The notes under the pieces were generated by a model. The model did no database searches, was not told the origin of the DNA, and was given only the letters and a program-made list of their open reading frames with translations. Source: JAKPAM01 sp047601745 (GTDB lineage: Bacteria > Pseudomonadota > Gammaproteobacteria > Burkholderiales > Burkholderiaceae_E). Taken from it: a stretch of 64,000 bases of DNA. Of the stretch, positions 51,933 through 60,230 are shown piece after piece; the first letter of the stretch is position 1; the number at the start of each line of letters is the position of its first letter. A program made the translations under genes and the position numbers. The stretch spans positions 62,001 to 126,000 of the forward strand of contig JASGIS010000001.1 of NCBI GenBank assembly GCA_047601745.1, read 5' to 3'.

Positions 51933-54830
51933 ATGAGCTTTGTCGCCGAACGGCATTCGCCGTTTTTCAAGCGGACCCTCGAGGCCTGGCAACGCCGCCA
52001 GCCGGCGGGCTTCGACCTGGCCGCGCGTTTGCGCGACAGCGTGCGCCGGCCGCTGGACGCCGCGACGATCGAAGGCTGGCTGGCCGAACTGACCGGCACC
52101 GGCGAGGCCGATGCCGGGTCGAATGCGATCGGCGATGCGAACACCGTCATGCGCGGCCTGCGGCGCGCGCGGCTGCTGGTGCTGATGACGCTGATCGAAC
52201 GCGACGTCGGCGGACAGGCCTCTCTCGATGAAGTCTGCATGGCGATGACGATCCTTGCGCAGGGAGCGACCCGCTACGCGCTGCGTTGCGCGGGCCAGGA
52301 GCTCGCGCAGCGGCACGGCGTGCCGCAGGACGGCGACGGACAGCCGCAGGATCTGCTGGCGGTCGGCATGGGCAAGGCCGGCGGCTTCGAACTGAACGTC
52401 TCGTCCGACCTCGACCTGGTGTTCGTGTTCCGCGAAGAAGGCGAGACGCGCGGGCGGCCGGACGAACAGGGCCGGCCGGTCGCCAGCAGCCGGATCGCCG
52501 CCAGCGAGTTCATGCACAAGCTGGCGCGGCGCGCGGTCTTCCTGCTGGCCGAGAACACCGAGGACGGCTTCGTGTTCCGCGTCGACACGCGGCTGCGGCC
52601 GAACGGCGATTCCGGCCCGCTGGTGGTCTCGCTGTCGATGCTGGAGAACTACTTCTATTCGCAGGGCCGCGAATGGGAGCGGCTGGCCTGGCTCAAGGGC
52701 CGGGTCATCGCCGACTCGGGCCTGAGCGACGCGGCGGCCCGGGACGAGGCGGACCTCGACGCGATCGTCACGCCGTTCGTGTTCCGGCGCTACCTGGATT
52801 TCAAGGCCTTCGCGGCGCTGCGCGAACTGCACGAGATGATCACCAAGCAGGTGAACAAGCGCGACGCGCGCCACGAAGGCAGCTACGACGTCAAGCTGGG
52901 GCGCGGCGGCATCCGCGAGATCGAGTTCACCGCCCAGTTGTTCCAGATCGTGCGCGGCGGCCGCGACTACGCGCTGCGCGACAAGCGCACGCTGGCGACG
53001 CTGCAGGCGCTGGGCGAGCGCAACCTGCTGTCCGACGACGAGGTCCGGACGCTGAGCGAAGCGTACGCGCTGCTGCGGCGGACCGAGCACGCGCTGCAGT
53101 ACCAGGAGGACGCGCAGACCCACCGCTTGCCCGCCGAGGCCGACAAGCGGGCCGCGATCGCCGCGATGCTGGACCTCGAACCGGCCGTCTTCGAAGAACG
53201 GCTGGGGCGTCTGACGACGACCGTCCAGCGCGTGTTCGATGCGCTGCTGCACGGACCCGACGGCTCGGCGAACGGCAACGGCAACGGCAACGGCAACGGG
53301 AATGGTAACGACAACGGAAGCCGGAACGGCGGTGCGGCGGACGGCGCGGCGGCGGCCGACGCTCCGGCGGCTTCCGGCGTCGGCGCCCGCCCCGAAGCCG
53401 CCGGCGGTTCCGACAACGCCGCCGAGGTCGCCCAGGCCGCGCTGGACGCCACCAACGCGCCGCTGACCGGCCATCCGGATGCGGTGCGCGAACGCATCGA
53501 CGCGCTGCGCGCCGGTCCGCGATACCGGGCGGCCCGTCCGGAGACGCGCGACGGCATCGACCAGTTGCTCGAGACGCCCGAAGTGTTGCAGGCCGGCGAA
53601 CTGGGCGTGCTGCGGTTGATCGACCTGCTCGAGGCGGTCAGCGGCCGGGGCGGCTACGTCGCGCTGCTGCGCCAGTATCCGCAGGCGCGCGAGCGGGTGC
53701 TGCGGATGCTCGGCCGCGCCAAATGGGCGGCCGACTACCTGACGCGCCACCCGATCCTGCTCGACGAACTGCTCGACGGCCAGTTGCTGCAGCCGGTCGA
53801 CTACGACCAGTGGAGCCGGCAGGTTCGCCAGAGCCTGGACGCGGCGGTGTTCCAGGGCGCGCCCGACCAGGAGCGGCAGATGGACATCGTGCGCGAGGCG
53901 CACCACGCGCAGGTGTTCCGGCTGCTCGCGCAGGACCTGGAGGGCCGGCTGCAGCTCGAGCGCCTGTCGGATCTGCTCAGCGAACTGGCGGACCGGGTCA
54001 TCGAGATCGTCATCCCGCTGGTCTGGTCGCAGTTGCGGCTGAAGTTCCGCGATACGCCGCAGTTCGCCGCGATCGCGTACGGCAAGCTCGGCGGCAAGGA
54101 GCTCGGCTACGCGTCGGACCTGGATCTGGTGTTCCTGTACGAGGACGACGACGAACGCGCGCCCGAGGCCTACGCGATGCTCGGCCAGCGGGTGGCCGGC
54201 TGGATGGCCACCCGCACGGCGGCCGGCCAGTTGTTCGACATCGACCTGCGGCTGCGGCCGAACGGCGATGCCGGCCTGCTGGTCTCGAGCCTGAAGTCCT
54301 TCACCGCGTACCAGGAGGAATCCGCGTGGGTGTGGGAGCACCAGGCGCTGACCCGCGCCCGCTACGCGGCCGGCGACCCCGGGCTGGGCGAACGCTTCGA
54401 AGCCGTGCGCCGCCGGCTGCTGACCCGCCCGCGCGACATCCCGGCGCTGGCGGCCGAGGTCGTCAGGATGCGCAAGAAGATGCTCGACGGACACCCGAAC
54501 CGGTCCCGGCGATTCGACCTGAAGCACGACCGGGGCGGCATGGTCGACATCGAGTTCATCGTGCAGTTCCTCGTGCTGGCCTACGCGCACCGGCTGCCGC
54601 AACTGCTGGACAATAAGGGCAACATCGCGCTGCTGCAGCGTTCGGCCGACGCCGGGCTGATCAGTGCCGGGCAGGCCGCCGGCGCGGCCAACGCCTACCG
54701 CAAGTACCGCCAGCTGCAGCACCTGATGCGCTTGAACGACCACGAGTACGCGCGGCTCGACGGACAGGTCGTTGCCGCCGAGCGCCAGGCCGTGCTCGAC
54801 CTGTGGAACCACTTATTCGCGATCGCATAA
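51933..54830 (+). CDS. glnE: Bifunctional glutamine-synthetase adenylyltransferase/deadenylyltransferase
   Basis: A 965-residue GlnE that adds and removes AMP on glutamine synthetase under PII control. The deadenylylase half has 'MGKAGGFELNVSSDLDLVFVF' (G-x-x-E-L-N-x-S-S-D-x-D) and 'DTRLRPNGDSGPL'. The adenylylase half has 'YGKLGGKELGYASDLDLVFLYE', 'DIDLRLRPNGDAGLLVSSL' and 'HDRGGMVDIEFIVQFL'. Between the halves (about residues 445-500) is an Asn/Gly then Ala-rich insertion encoded by a 6-bp repeat (53271-53318). It is transcribed divergently from yhdP; ilvE follows after 60 bp. Confidence 0.95.
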   Translation: MSFVAERHSPFFKRTLEAWQRRQPAGFDLAARLRDSVRRPLDAATIEGWLAELTGTGEADAGSNAIGDANTVMRGLRRARLLVLMTLIERDVGGQASLDEVCMAMTILAQGATRYALRCAGQELAQRHGVPQDGDGQPQDLLAVGMGKAGGFELNVSSDLDLVFVFREEGETRGRPDEQGRPVASSRIAASEFMHKLARRAVFLLAENTEDGFVFRVDTRLRPNGDSGPLVVSLSMLENYFYSQGREWERLAWLKGRVIADSGLSDAAARDEADLDAIVTPFVFRRYLDFKAFAALRELHEMITKQVNKRDARHEGSYDVKLGRGGIREIEFTAQLFQIVRGGRDYALRDKRTLATLQALGERNLLSDDEVRTLSEAYALLRRTEHALQYQEDAQTHRLPAEADKRAAIAAMLDLEPAVFEERLGRLTTTVQRVFDALLHGPDGSANGNGNGNGNGNGNDNGSRNGGAADGAAAADAPAASGVGARPEAAGGSDNAAEVAQAALDATNAPLTGHPDAVRERIDALRAGPRYRAARPETRDGIDQLLETPEVLQAGELGVLRLIDLLEAVSGRGGYVALLRQYPQARERVLRMLGRAKWAADYLTRHPILLDELLDGQLLQPVDYDQWSRQVRQSLDAAVFQGAPDQERQMDIVREAHHAQVFRLLAQDLEGRLQLERLSDLLSELADRVIEIVIPLVWSQLRLKFRDTPQFAAIAYGKLGGKELGYASDLDLVFLYEDDDERAPEAYAMLGQRVAGWMATRTAAGQLFDIDLRLRPNGDAGLLVSSLKSFTAYQEESAWVWEHQALTRARYAAGDPGLGERFEAVRRRLLTRPRDIPALAAEVVRMRKKMLDGHPNRSRRFDLKHDRGGMVDIEFIVQFLVLAYAHRLPQLLDNKGNIALLQRSADAGLISAGQAAGAANAYRKYRQLQHLMRLNDHEYARLDGQVVAAERQAVLDLWNHLFAIA
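53271..53318 (+). repeat. 6-bp tandem repeat in glnE
   Basis: Eight hexamers, the first four exactly aacggc and the next four diverging (aacggg, aatggt, aacgac, aacgga), encode an Asn-Gly stretch between the two catalytic halves. The 3' units carry most changes. Confidence 0.85.
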
Positions 54831-54890
54831 AATGCCGGATTGACCTCAGGTCCCCCGTTCATCCGCCCAATTTCCGCAGGAGTCCTTCAC

Positions 54891-55811
54891 ATGTCGATGG
54901 CCGATCAAGACGGTTTCATCTGGTACGACGGCGAACTCGTCGAATGGCGTCAAGCCAAGCTGCACGTGCTGACGCACAGCCTGCACTACGGCATGTCGGT
55001 CTTCGAGGGCGTGCGCGCCTACCAGACGACCCGCGGCACGGCGATCTTCCGGCTGGCCGAGCACACGAAGCGGCTGTTCAACTCGGCCAAGATCTTCCAG
55101 ATGGCGATGCCGTATTCGTTCGACCGGATCGTCGACGCGCAGAAGGAAGTCGTGCGCGCCAACAAGCTCGACTCGTGCTACCTGCGACCGATCGCCTGGA
55201 TCGGATCCGAGAAGATGGGGGTGTCGGCCAAGGGCAACACGATCCACGTCGCCGTCGCGGCCTGGCCGTGGGGCGCCTACCTGGGCGAGGACGGCATCTC
55301 GCGCGGCATCCGCGTCAAGACCTCGTCGTTCACTCGCCACCACGTCAACGTCTCGCTGGTGCGCGCCAAGGCCAGCGGCTATTACATCAACTCGATCCTG
55401 GCCAACCAGGAAGTGACCGCGCACGGCTATGACGAGGCGCTGCTGCTCGACACCGAGGGCTACGTGTCCGAAGGTTCGGGCGAGAACGTCTTCATCGTCC
55501 GCGACGGCCGCCTTTACACGCCCGACCTGGCCTCGTGCCTGGACGGCATCACGCGCGACGCGGTGATCACGATGGCGCACGACGAAGGCCTGCAGGTCAT
55601 CGAGAAGCGCATCACCCGCGACGAGATGTACTGCGCCGACGAAGCGTTCTTCACCGGCACCGCGGCCGAGATCACGCCGATCCGCGAACTCGACGACCGC
55701 CAGATCGGCGAAGGCCGGCGCGGTCCGATCACCGAAAAGCTGCAGACGCTGTTCTTCGACGTCATCGCCGGCAAGAACGACAAGTACCAGCGCTGGCTGA
55801 CGCCGGTCTGA
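54891..55811 (+). CDS. ilvE: Branched-chain amino acid aminotransferase
   Basis: A 306-residue fold-type IV PLP aminotransferase making or degrading Val, Ile and Leu. The PLP lysine is Lys160 in 'VRAKASGYYINSI'. Other motifs are 'HSLHYGMSVFEGVRAY', 'YLRPIAWIG', 'EALLLDTEGYVSEGSGENVFIV', 'SCLDGITRDAVI' and 'ADEAFFTGTAAEITPI' (cofactor and 2-oxo-acid binding). CAGGAG 8 nt before the ATG at 54891 supports the start. The downstream zf-CHCC gene begins 23 bp later. Confidence 0.95.
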   Translation: MSMADQDGFIWYDGELVEWRQAKLHVLTHSLHYGMSVFEGVRAYQTTRGTAIFRLAEHTKRLFNSAKIFQMAMPYSFDRIVDAQKEVVRANKLDSCYLRPIAWIGSEKMGVSAKGNTIHVAVAAWPWGAYLGEDGISRGIRVKTSSFTRHHVNVSLVRAKASGYYINSILANQEVTAHGYDEALLLDTEGYVSEGSGENVFIVRDGRLYTPDLASCLDGITRDAVITMAHDEGLQVIEKRITRDEMYCADEAFFTGTAAEITPIRELDDRQIGEGRRGPITEKLQTLFFDVIAGKNDKYQRWLTPV

Positions 55812-55834
55812 TCCGCCCCCCGCAAGGAAACGCC

Positions 55835-56074
55835 ATGTCCGCATCCCCGTCCCATCCCCATAACGGCGAACCCGCTGGCGGCCCGCAACCGGCGGCCGTC
55901 GTCGAGCTGGGCGCCGGCGACCTGCCCGCCTATTGCCCGAACCCGCACATGCCGGTCTGGAGCTCGCATCCGCGCGTCTTCCTCGACGCCGTGCACCAGG
56001 GCGGCCAGGCCTGCCCTTATTGCGGCACGCTCTATCGTTTGAAACCCGGAACGGTTGTCAAAGGGCATCATTAG
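55835..56074 (+). CDS. zf-CHCC domain protein
   Basis: A 79-residue zinc-finger protein. After a variable Pro-rich start, residues about 27-79 match zf-CHCC: 'DLPAYCPNPHMPVWSSHPRVFLDAVHQGGQACPYCGTLYRL' with ligands C-x..H..C-x2-C. It is related to the mitochondrial complex I subunit NDUFS6. The role in bacteria is unclear. AAGGA lies 6 nt before the ATG. It is commonly found between ilvE and waaF in Burkholderiales. Confidence 0.87.
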   Translation: MSASPSHPHNGEPAGGPQPAAVVELGAGDLPAYCPNPHMPVWSSHPRVFLDAVHQGGQACPYCGTLYRLKPGTVVKGHH

Positions 56075-56263
56075 GCGTAGAAATACAGGGTCGAAGCACG
56101 ATCGAAGGCCTCGCGATCGCGGGGGGCTCGCCCCTCCGTCGGAGACCGGCCGCCCGCCACGCGACCGCGAACAGCGTCAGCGCGCGAAGCATTGCCGGCA
56201 GCGCCCGCCAGAATCGCCGCTGATCGACCCGTTCCCGCGTTCGTAGCGCTTCTTCCAGCTAGC

Positions 56264-57313
56264 GTGCCCGCCTTGCGTACCTTGATCGTTGCCCCGAACT
56301 GGATCGGCGATGCCGTGATGGCCCAGCCTCTATTGGCCCGCATACGGCAGCGCGATCCGCAAGGCACCATCGACGTGATGGCGCCGCCGCACGTCGCACC
56401 GGCGTTCTCGGCGATGGCCGAGGTCTGCCAAGTCATCATCGCCGCCAACGTGCACGGCAAGCTCGAACTGGGCCGGCGCTGGAAGCTGGCCCGCGCGCTG
56501 CGTCGCGAACGCTACGACCGCTGCTACGTGCTGCCCAATTCGATGAAGTCGGCGCTGGTGCCCTGGCTGGCCGGCATCGGCCAGCGGATCGGCTACCGGG
56601 GCGAAGGCCGCCGGATCCTGCTCAACCGGATGCACGACGAACCCACCGGCGACGAACGCCCGCCGATGGTCGAGTTCTACGCGAAACTGGCACTCGATCC
56701 GGCCGAGCCGATGCCGGCCAGTGCCGCCAACCCGGTGCTGACGCGCCAGCGCACGCGCGAGGCCGTGACGCTCGCCCGCTTCGGGATCGGCGTCGACGAG
56801 CCGCTGATCGTGTTGTGCCCGGGCGCCGAGTTCGGCCCAGCCAAACGCTGGCCGACCCGCCATTTCGCGGCGCTGGCGGCGATGGTCAACGCCGACTGGC
56901 CCGAAGCCAGCATCGTGCTGCTCGGCTCGTCGAAGGAGCGCCCGCTCGCCACCGAGATCGCGGCGCTGTCCGGCCAGACGCTGAAGAACCTGTGCGGCGA
57001 GACCACGCTCGACGAAGCGCTGCACCTGATCGCGCGGGCCAGCGGCGTCGTATCGAACGACTCCGGCATGATGCACGTGGCCGCCGCGTACGGACGTCCG
57101 CAGGTCGCGGTGTTCGGGTCCAGCGATCCGCGCCACACGCCGCCGCGCTCGGCGCACGCGCGGATCGAATGGCTGCACCTCGAATGCAGCCCGTGCTTCC
57201 AGCGCGAATGCCCGCTCAAGCACACCAACTGCCTGAACGACATCACGCCGAGCGCCGTGTTCGACTCGCTGCGCAGGGCGATGCAGTTCGAGACCTCGCG
57301 CCCGCCGCGCTGA
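56264..57313 (+). CDS. waaF: Lipopolysaccharide heptosyltransferase II
   Basis: A 349-residue GT9 enzyme that adds the second heptose to the LPS inner core in the cytoplasm. The family opening 'LRTLIVAPNWIGDAVMAQPLLARI' is present, followed by 'YDRCYVLPNSMKSALVPWLAGIGQRIGYRGE', 'LCPGAEFGPAKRWPTRHFAALA', 'GETTLDEALHLIARASGVVSNDSGMMHVAAAYGRPQVAVFGSSDPRHTPP' and the Cys cluster 'LECSPCFQRECPLKHTNCL'. I chose GTG at 56264, which starts directly at the conserved block; a TTG 72 bp upstream is the only other in-frame option. The 189 bp between the zf-CHCC stop and this start show no other feature. Confidence 0.92.
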   Translation: MPALRTLIVAPNWIGDAVMAQPLLARIRQRDPQGTIDVMAPPHVAPAFSAMAEVCQVIIAANVHGKLELGRRWKLARALRRERYDRCYVLPNSMKSALVPWLAGIGQRIGYRGEGRRILLNRMHDEPTGDERPPMVEFYAKLALDPAEPMPASAANPVLTRQRTREAVTLARFGIGVDEPLIVLCPGAEFGPAKRWPTRHFAALAAMVNADWPEASIVLLGSSKERPLATEIAALSGQTLKNLCGETTLDEALHLIARASGVVSNDSGMMHVAAAYGRPQVAVFGSSDPRHTPPRSAHARIEWLHLECSPCFQRECPLKHTNCLNDITPSAVFDSLRRAMQFETSRPPR

Positions 57314-57390
57314 TCGACTCGCCGTTTTCGGCGAGAATGCCGGTTTTGCCCGCGCCGGGCGCCGCTCCCGGCGCCGCGGCGTACAGGCCG

Positions 57391-58242
57391 ATGACCCAAA
57401 CGATCCTCACTCTCTCCTGCCCCGACGCGCACGGCATCGTCGCGGCCGTCTGCGGCTTCCTCGCCGAACGCGACTGCAACATCGTCCAGTCGGCGCAGTT
57501 CGGCGACGAAGACAGCGGACTGTTCTTCATGCGCGTCGTGTTCACCGGGCCGGCCGACGGCTCGATCGCCCGGCCGCTGGACGAAGGCTTCGCGCCGATC
57601 GCCGAGCGCTTCGGGATGAGCTGGCAGGCGCACGACGCCGGCGAGCGCCCGCGCGTGATGCTGCTGGTGTCCAAGTTCGGCCACTGCCTGAACGACCTGC
57701 TGTTTCGCTGGAGCTCGGGCCTGCTGCCGATCGACATCCCGGTCATCGCGTCGAACCACACCGATTTCCAGCCGCTGGCGCACAGTTACCGGATCCCGTT
57801 CCTGTACCTGCCGGTCACGCCCGAGACGAAAACGCAGCAGGAAGCGCGCCTGCTCGAACTGGTCGAGCGCGAACGGATCGACCTGGTCGTGCTCGCGCGC
57901 TACATGCAGATCCTGTCCAACGACCTGTGCGAGAAGCTGCGCGGCAAGGCGATCAACATCCACCACAGCTTCCTGCCGAGCTTCAAGGGCGCCAAGCCCT
58001 ACCACCAGGCGCATCACCGCGGCGTCAAGCTGATCGGCGCGACCGCGCACTACGTGACGCCGGACCTGGACGAAGGACCGATCATCGAACAGGACGTCGC
58101 GCGCGTCGATCACTCGATGGACCCGGCGGCGCTGGCCGCGACCGGCCACGACGTCGAGTGCCAGGTACTCGCGCGGGCCGTCAAATGGCACGTCGAGCGA
58201 CGTGTACTGCTCAATGGCGACCGGACCGTCATCTTCCGCTGA
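57391..58242 (+). CDS. purU: Formyltetrahydrofolate deformylase
   Basis: A 283-residue PurU, hydrolysing 10-formyl-THF to formate and THF. It has an N-terminal ACT domain ('LTLSCPDAHGIVAAVCGFLAERDCNIVQSAQF') and a formyltransferase-like domain from about residue 88 ('PRVMLLVSKFGHCLNDLLFRW', 'IASNHTDF', 'VLARYMQILS', 'INIHHSFLPSFKGAKPYHQAH', 'GATAHYVTPDLDEGPIIEQDV'). The Asn, His and Asp of the catalytic site are present. Its end overlaps the start of the YheT-like hydrolase by 29 bp. Together with gcvHPT it links the window to one-carbon metabolism. Confidence 0.95.
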   Translation: MTQTILTLSCPDAHGIVAAVCGFLAERDCNIVQSAQFGDEDSGLFFMRVVFTGPADGSIARPLDEGFAPIAERFGMSWQAHDAGERPRVMLLVSKFGHCLNDLLFRWSSGLLPIDIPVIASNHTDFQPLAHSYRIPFLYLPVTPETKTQQEARLLELVERERIDLVVLARYMQILSNDLCEKLRGKAINIHHSFLPSFKGAKPYHQAHHRGVKLIGATAHYVTPDLDEGPIIEQDVARVDHSMDPAALAATGHDVECQVLARAVKWHVERRVLLNGDRTVIFR

Positions 58243-59491
58243 ACTCGCCCGGCGCGCGCCGGACTCGGCACGGACGGACGCGGCCCCGGGCGCGCCCTCC
58301 TCCGGCACGCTCCCCGGCACGCTCCCCGGCACGACCTCCCTCGGCACGACGTCCCTCGATACGACGTCCTTCGGCTCGTCGTCCCCCGGCACGACGTCCC
58401 CCGGCACGACGTCCCCCGGCACGACGTCCCCCGGCACGACGTCCTTCGGCACGTCGCCTCCCGGCACGTCGTCTCCCGGCAAGCCGCCGAAAGAGGCCGG
58501 TGCGAGCGCGTCGCTCCCGTTCCGCGCGCCGTGGTGGCTGCCCGAGCGGCACAGCCAGACGATCTGGACCGCGCTGGCCACGCCCCGGCCGCGCGTCGAC
58601 TACCGGCGCGAACGCTGGGACACGCCCGACGGCGACTTCATCGACGTCGACCATGTCGACCAGCCGTTCGACTCCACGGTCGACCGCCGCCCCCGGCTGC
58701 TGGTCTTCCATGGCCTCGAAGGCGACTCGCGAAGCCCGTACGCGCTGCACCTGATGGCCGCCGCCCGCGAGCGCGGCTGGCGGGGCAGCGTCGCGCATTT
58801 TCGCGGCTGCAGCGGCGAGCCGAACCGGCTGGCGCGCGCGTACCACTCGGGCGACAGCGACGAGATCGACTGGATCGTGCGGCGGCTGCGCGAGCGGATG
58901 TCGGCCGACGGCGAGCAGGGACCGCTGTTCGCCTGCGGCATCTCGCTCGGCGGCAACGCGCTGCTCAAATGGCTCGGCGAGCGCGGCGACGAGGCGGAGC
59001 GGTTCGTCGACGCGGCGGCCGGCGTGTCCGCGCCGCAGGACCTGGCCGCCGGCGCCGAGGCGCTGGCCCGGGGATTCAGCCGGCTCTACACGCGCAACTT
59101 CCTGCGCACGCTGGTCGCCAAGAGCCTGGCCAAGCTCGATGCGCATCCCGGCCTGTACGACGCCGACCGCGTGCGCACCGCCCGCACGTTCCACGAATTC
59201 GACGATCTGGTGACCGCGCCGCTGCACGGATTCGCCGACTGCCACGACTATTGGCGACGATCGTCGTGCAAGCAGTACCTGGGCGGCGTGCGCGTGCCGA
59301 CGCTGGTCGTCAACGCGCTGAACGACCCGTTCGTGCCCGCCCGCATCCTGGCGCGCCCCGACGAGGTGGCGCCGGCAGTCACGCTCGACTATCCGGCCGG
59401 CGGCGGGCACGTCGGCTTCGCGGCCGGACCGATGCCGGGCCGCTTCGACTGGCTGCCGGCGCGCGTGCTGGGGTTTCTCGACCGCCGCTGA
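58214..59491 (+). CDS. YheT family alpha/beta-hydrolase with repeat-rich N-terminal extension
   Basis: A 425-residue protein. Residues about 100-425 match the YheT (AB-hydrolase 4) family: 'FRAPWWLPERHSQTIWTAL', 'LLVFHGLEGDSRSPYALHLMAAARERGW', 'HFRGCSGEPNR', the nucleophile elbow 'GISLGGNALLKWLGE', 'LNALNDPFVP'-like acid region and the final His in 'GGGHVGFAAG'. The first about 90 residues are Ser/Thr/Gly/Pro repeats with a pentapeptide GTTSP, encoded by 15-bp units (58304-58477), absent from typical members (about 320-340 residues). A start after the repeats has no good ATG, so translation through them is likely. Confidence 0.82.
   Translation: MATGPSSSAELARRAPDSARTDAAPGAPSSGTLPGTLPGTTSLGTTSLDTTSFGSSSPGTTSPGTTSPGTTSPGTTSFGTSPPGTSSPGKPPKEAGASASLPFRAPWWLPERHSQTIWTALATPRPRVDYRRERWDTPDGDFIDVDHVDQPFDSTVDRRPRLLVFHGLEGDSRSPYALHLMAAARERGWRGSVAHFRGCSGEPNRLARAYHSGDSDEIDWIVRRLRERMSADGEQGPLFACGISLGGNALLKWLGERGDEAERFVDAAAGVSAPQDLAAGAEALARGFSRLYTRNFLRTLVAKSLAKLDAHPGLYDADRVRTARTFHEFDDLVTAPLHGFADCHDYWRRSSCKQYLGGVRVPTLVVNALNDPFVPARILARPDEVAPAVTLDYPAGGGHVGFAAGPMPGRFDWLPARVLGFLDRR
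58304..58477 (+). repeat. 12/15-bp tandem repeat in the YheT-like gene
   Basis: Two 12-bp units (ggcacgctcccc) are followed by ten 15-bp units of consensus ggcacgacgtccccc; three central copies are identical. All units are multiples of three and encode GTLP then GTTSP-type pentapeptides. The edges carry more changes than the centre, consistent with central expansion. Confidence 0.88.
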
Positions 59492-59524
59492 CGGCGGCCG
59501 GTCCGCAACCGAGGAGGACAGGAC

Positions 59525-60148
59525 GTGGATCAGCAAGTGCTCGATGCGATGAAGCGGTGGCCGAACGTGCCCGACGTCATCGGCTGGCTGCGATTGGACC
59601 GGCGCGGCCGCTGGCTGCTGATCGATCGCAACGCACCCGGCTTCGACGAAGCGCGGCACGGTCGCGGCAGCCCGATCACCAACGAGCAGATCATCGCCTT
59701 CATCGAACGCAACTACGCGTCGACCGACGACGGCCGCTGGTACTGGCAGAACGGCCCGCAGCGGGCGTTCGCCGAGCTGGACCTGGCGCCGTGGATCGCG
59801 CGCGTCGTCGAGCACGGCGACGGCCGGCTCGGGCTCGTCACGCACACCGGCCTGGCCTGCGAGGACATCCGCTCGTGGCACGTCGACGCGCAAGGCGTGC
59901 TGTACGCGGCGACCGAGCACGGCCCCTGCGCGGTCCACGACCTGGATCTGGGCAGCCTCGACATCGAACTGGACGTCGACGCCGATCCGGCACCGCCCGC
60001 CGGCCGGAACGACGACGCGGCCGACGACGGCCCCGCGCCCGGCGGACGCCTGGTGTGGAACGGCCGATCGCATCCGCTCGAACCGGCGGCGCCGCTGCTG
60101 GCCGGCGTCGTCCTCAGCCCGCTGGCGGCGTCGCGACAGGCCGGTTGA
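59525..60148 (+). CDS. Conserved betaproteobacterial protein of unknown function
   Basis: A 207-residue protein without membrane segments. The N-terminal half is rich in conserved-looking aromatics: 'LDAMKRWPNVPDVIGWLRLDRRGRWLLIDRN', 'SPITNEQIIAFIERNYASTDDGRWYWQNGPQRAFAELDLAPWIARV'. I recognise the pattern as a DUF family of Burkholderiales (number not recalled) with no known role. The C-terminal half is acidic and Pro-rich. It follows the hydrolase by 33 bp, with GAGGAGG-like ribosome-binding sequence before the start (gaggaggacaggac), so co-transcription is likely. Confidence 0.78.
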   Translation: MDQQVLDAMKRWPNVPDVIGWLRLDRRGRWLLIDRNAPGFDEARHGRGSPITNEQIIAFIERNYASTDDGRWYWQNGPQRAFAELDLAPWIARVVEHGDGRLGLVTHTGLACEDIRSWHVDAQGVLYAATEHGPCAVHDLDLGSLDIELDVDADPAPPAGRNDDAADDGPAPGGRLVWNGRSHPLEPAAPLLAGVVLSPLAASRQAG

Positions 60149-60230
60149 CGGCCGGCCCGCGCGTCCGCGCGCGCCGGCGTCAGCGGGACTATCGCTTTCG
60201 CCGGTTGACTCGCAAGAACGCGCACCCGCG

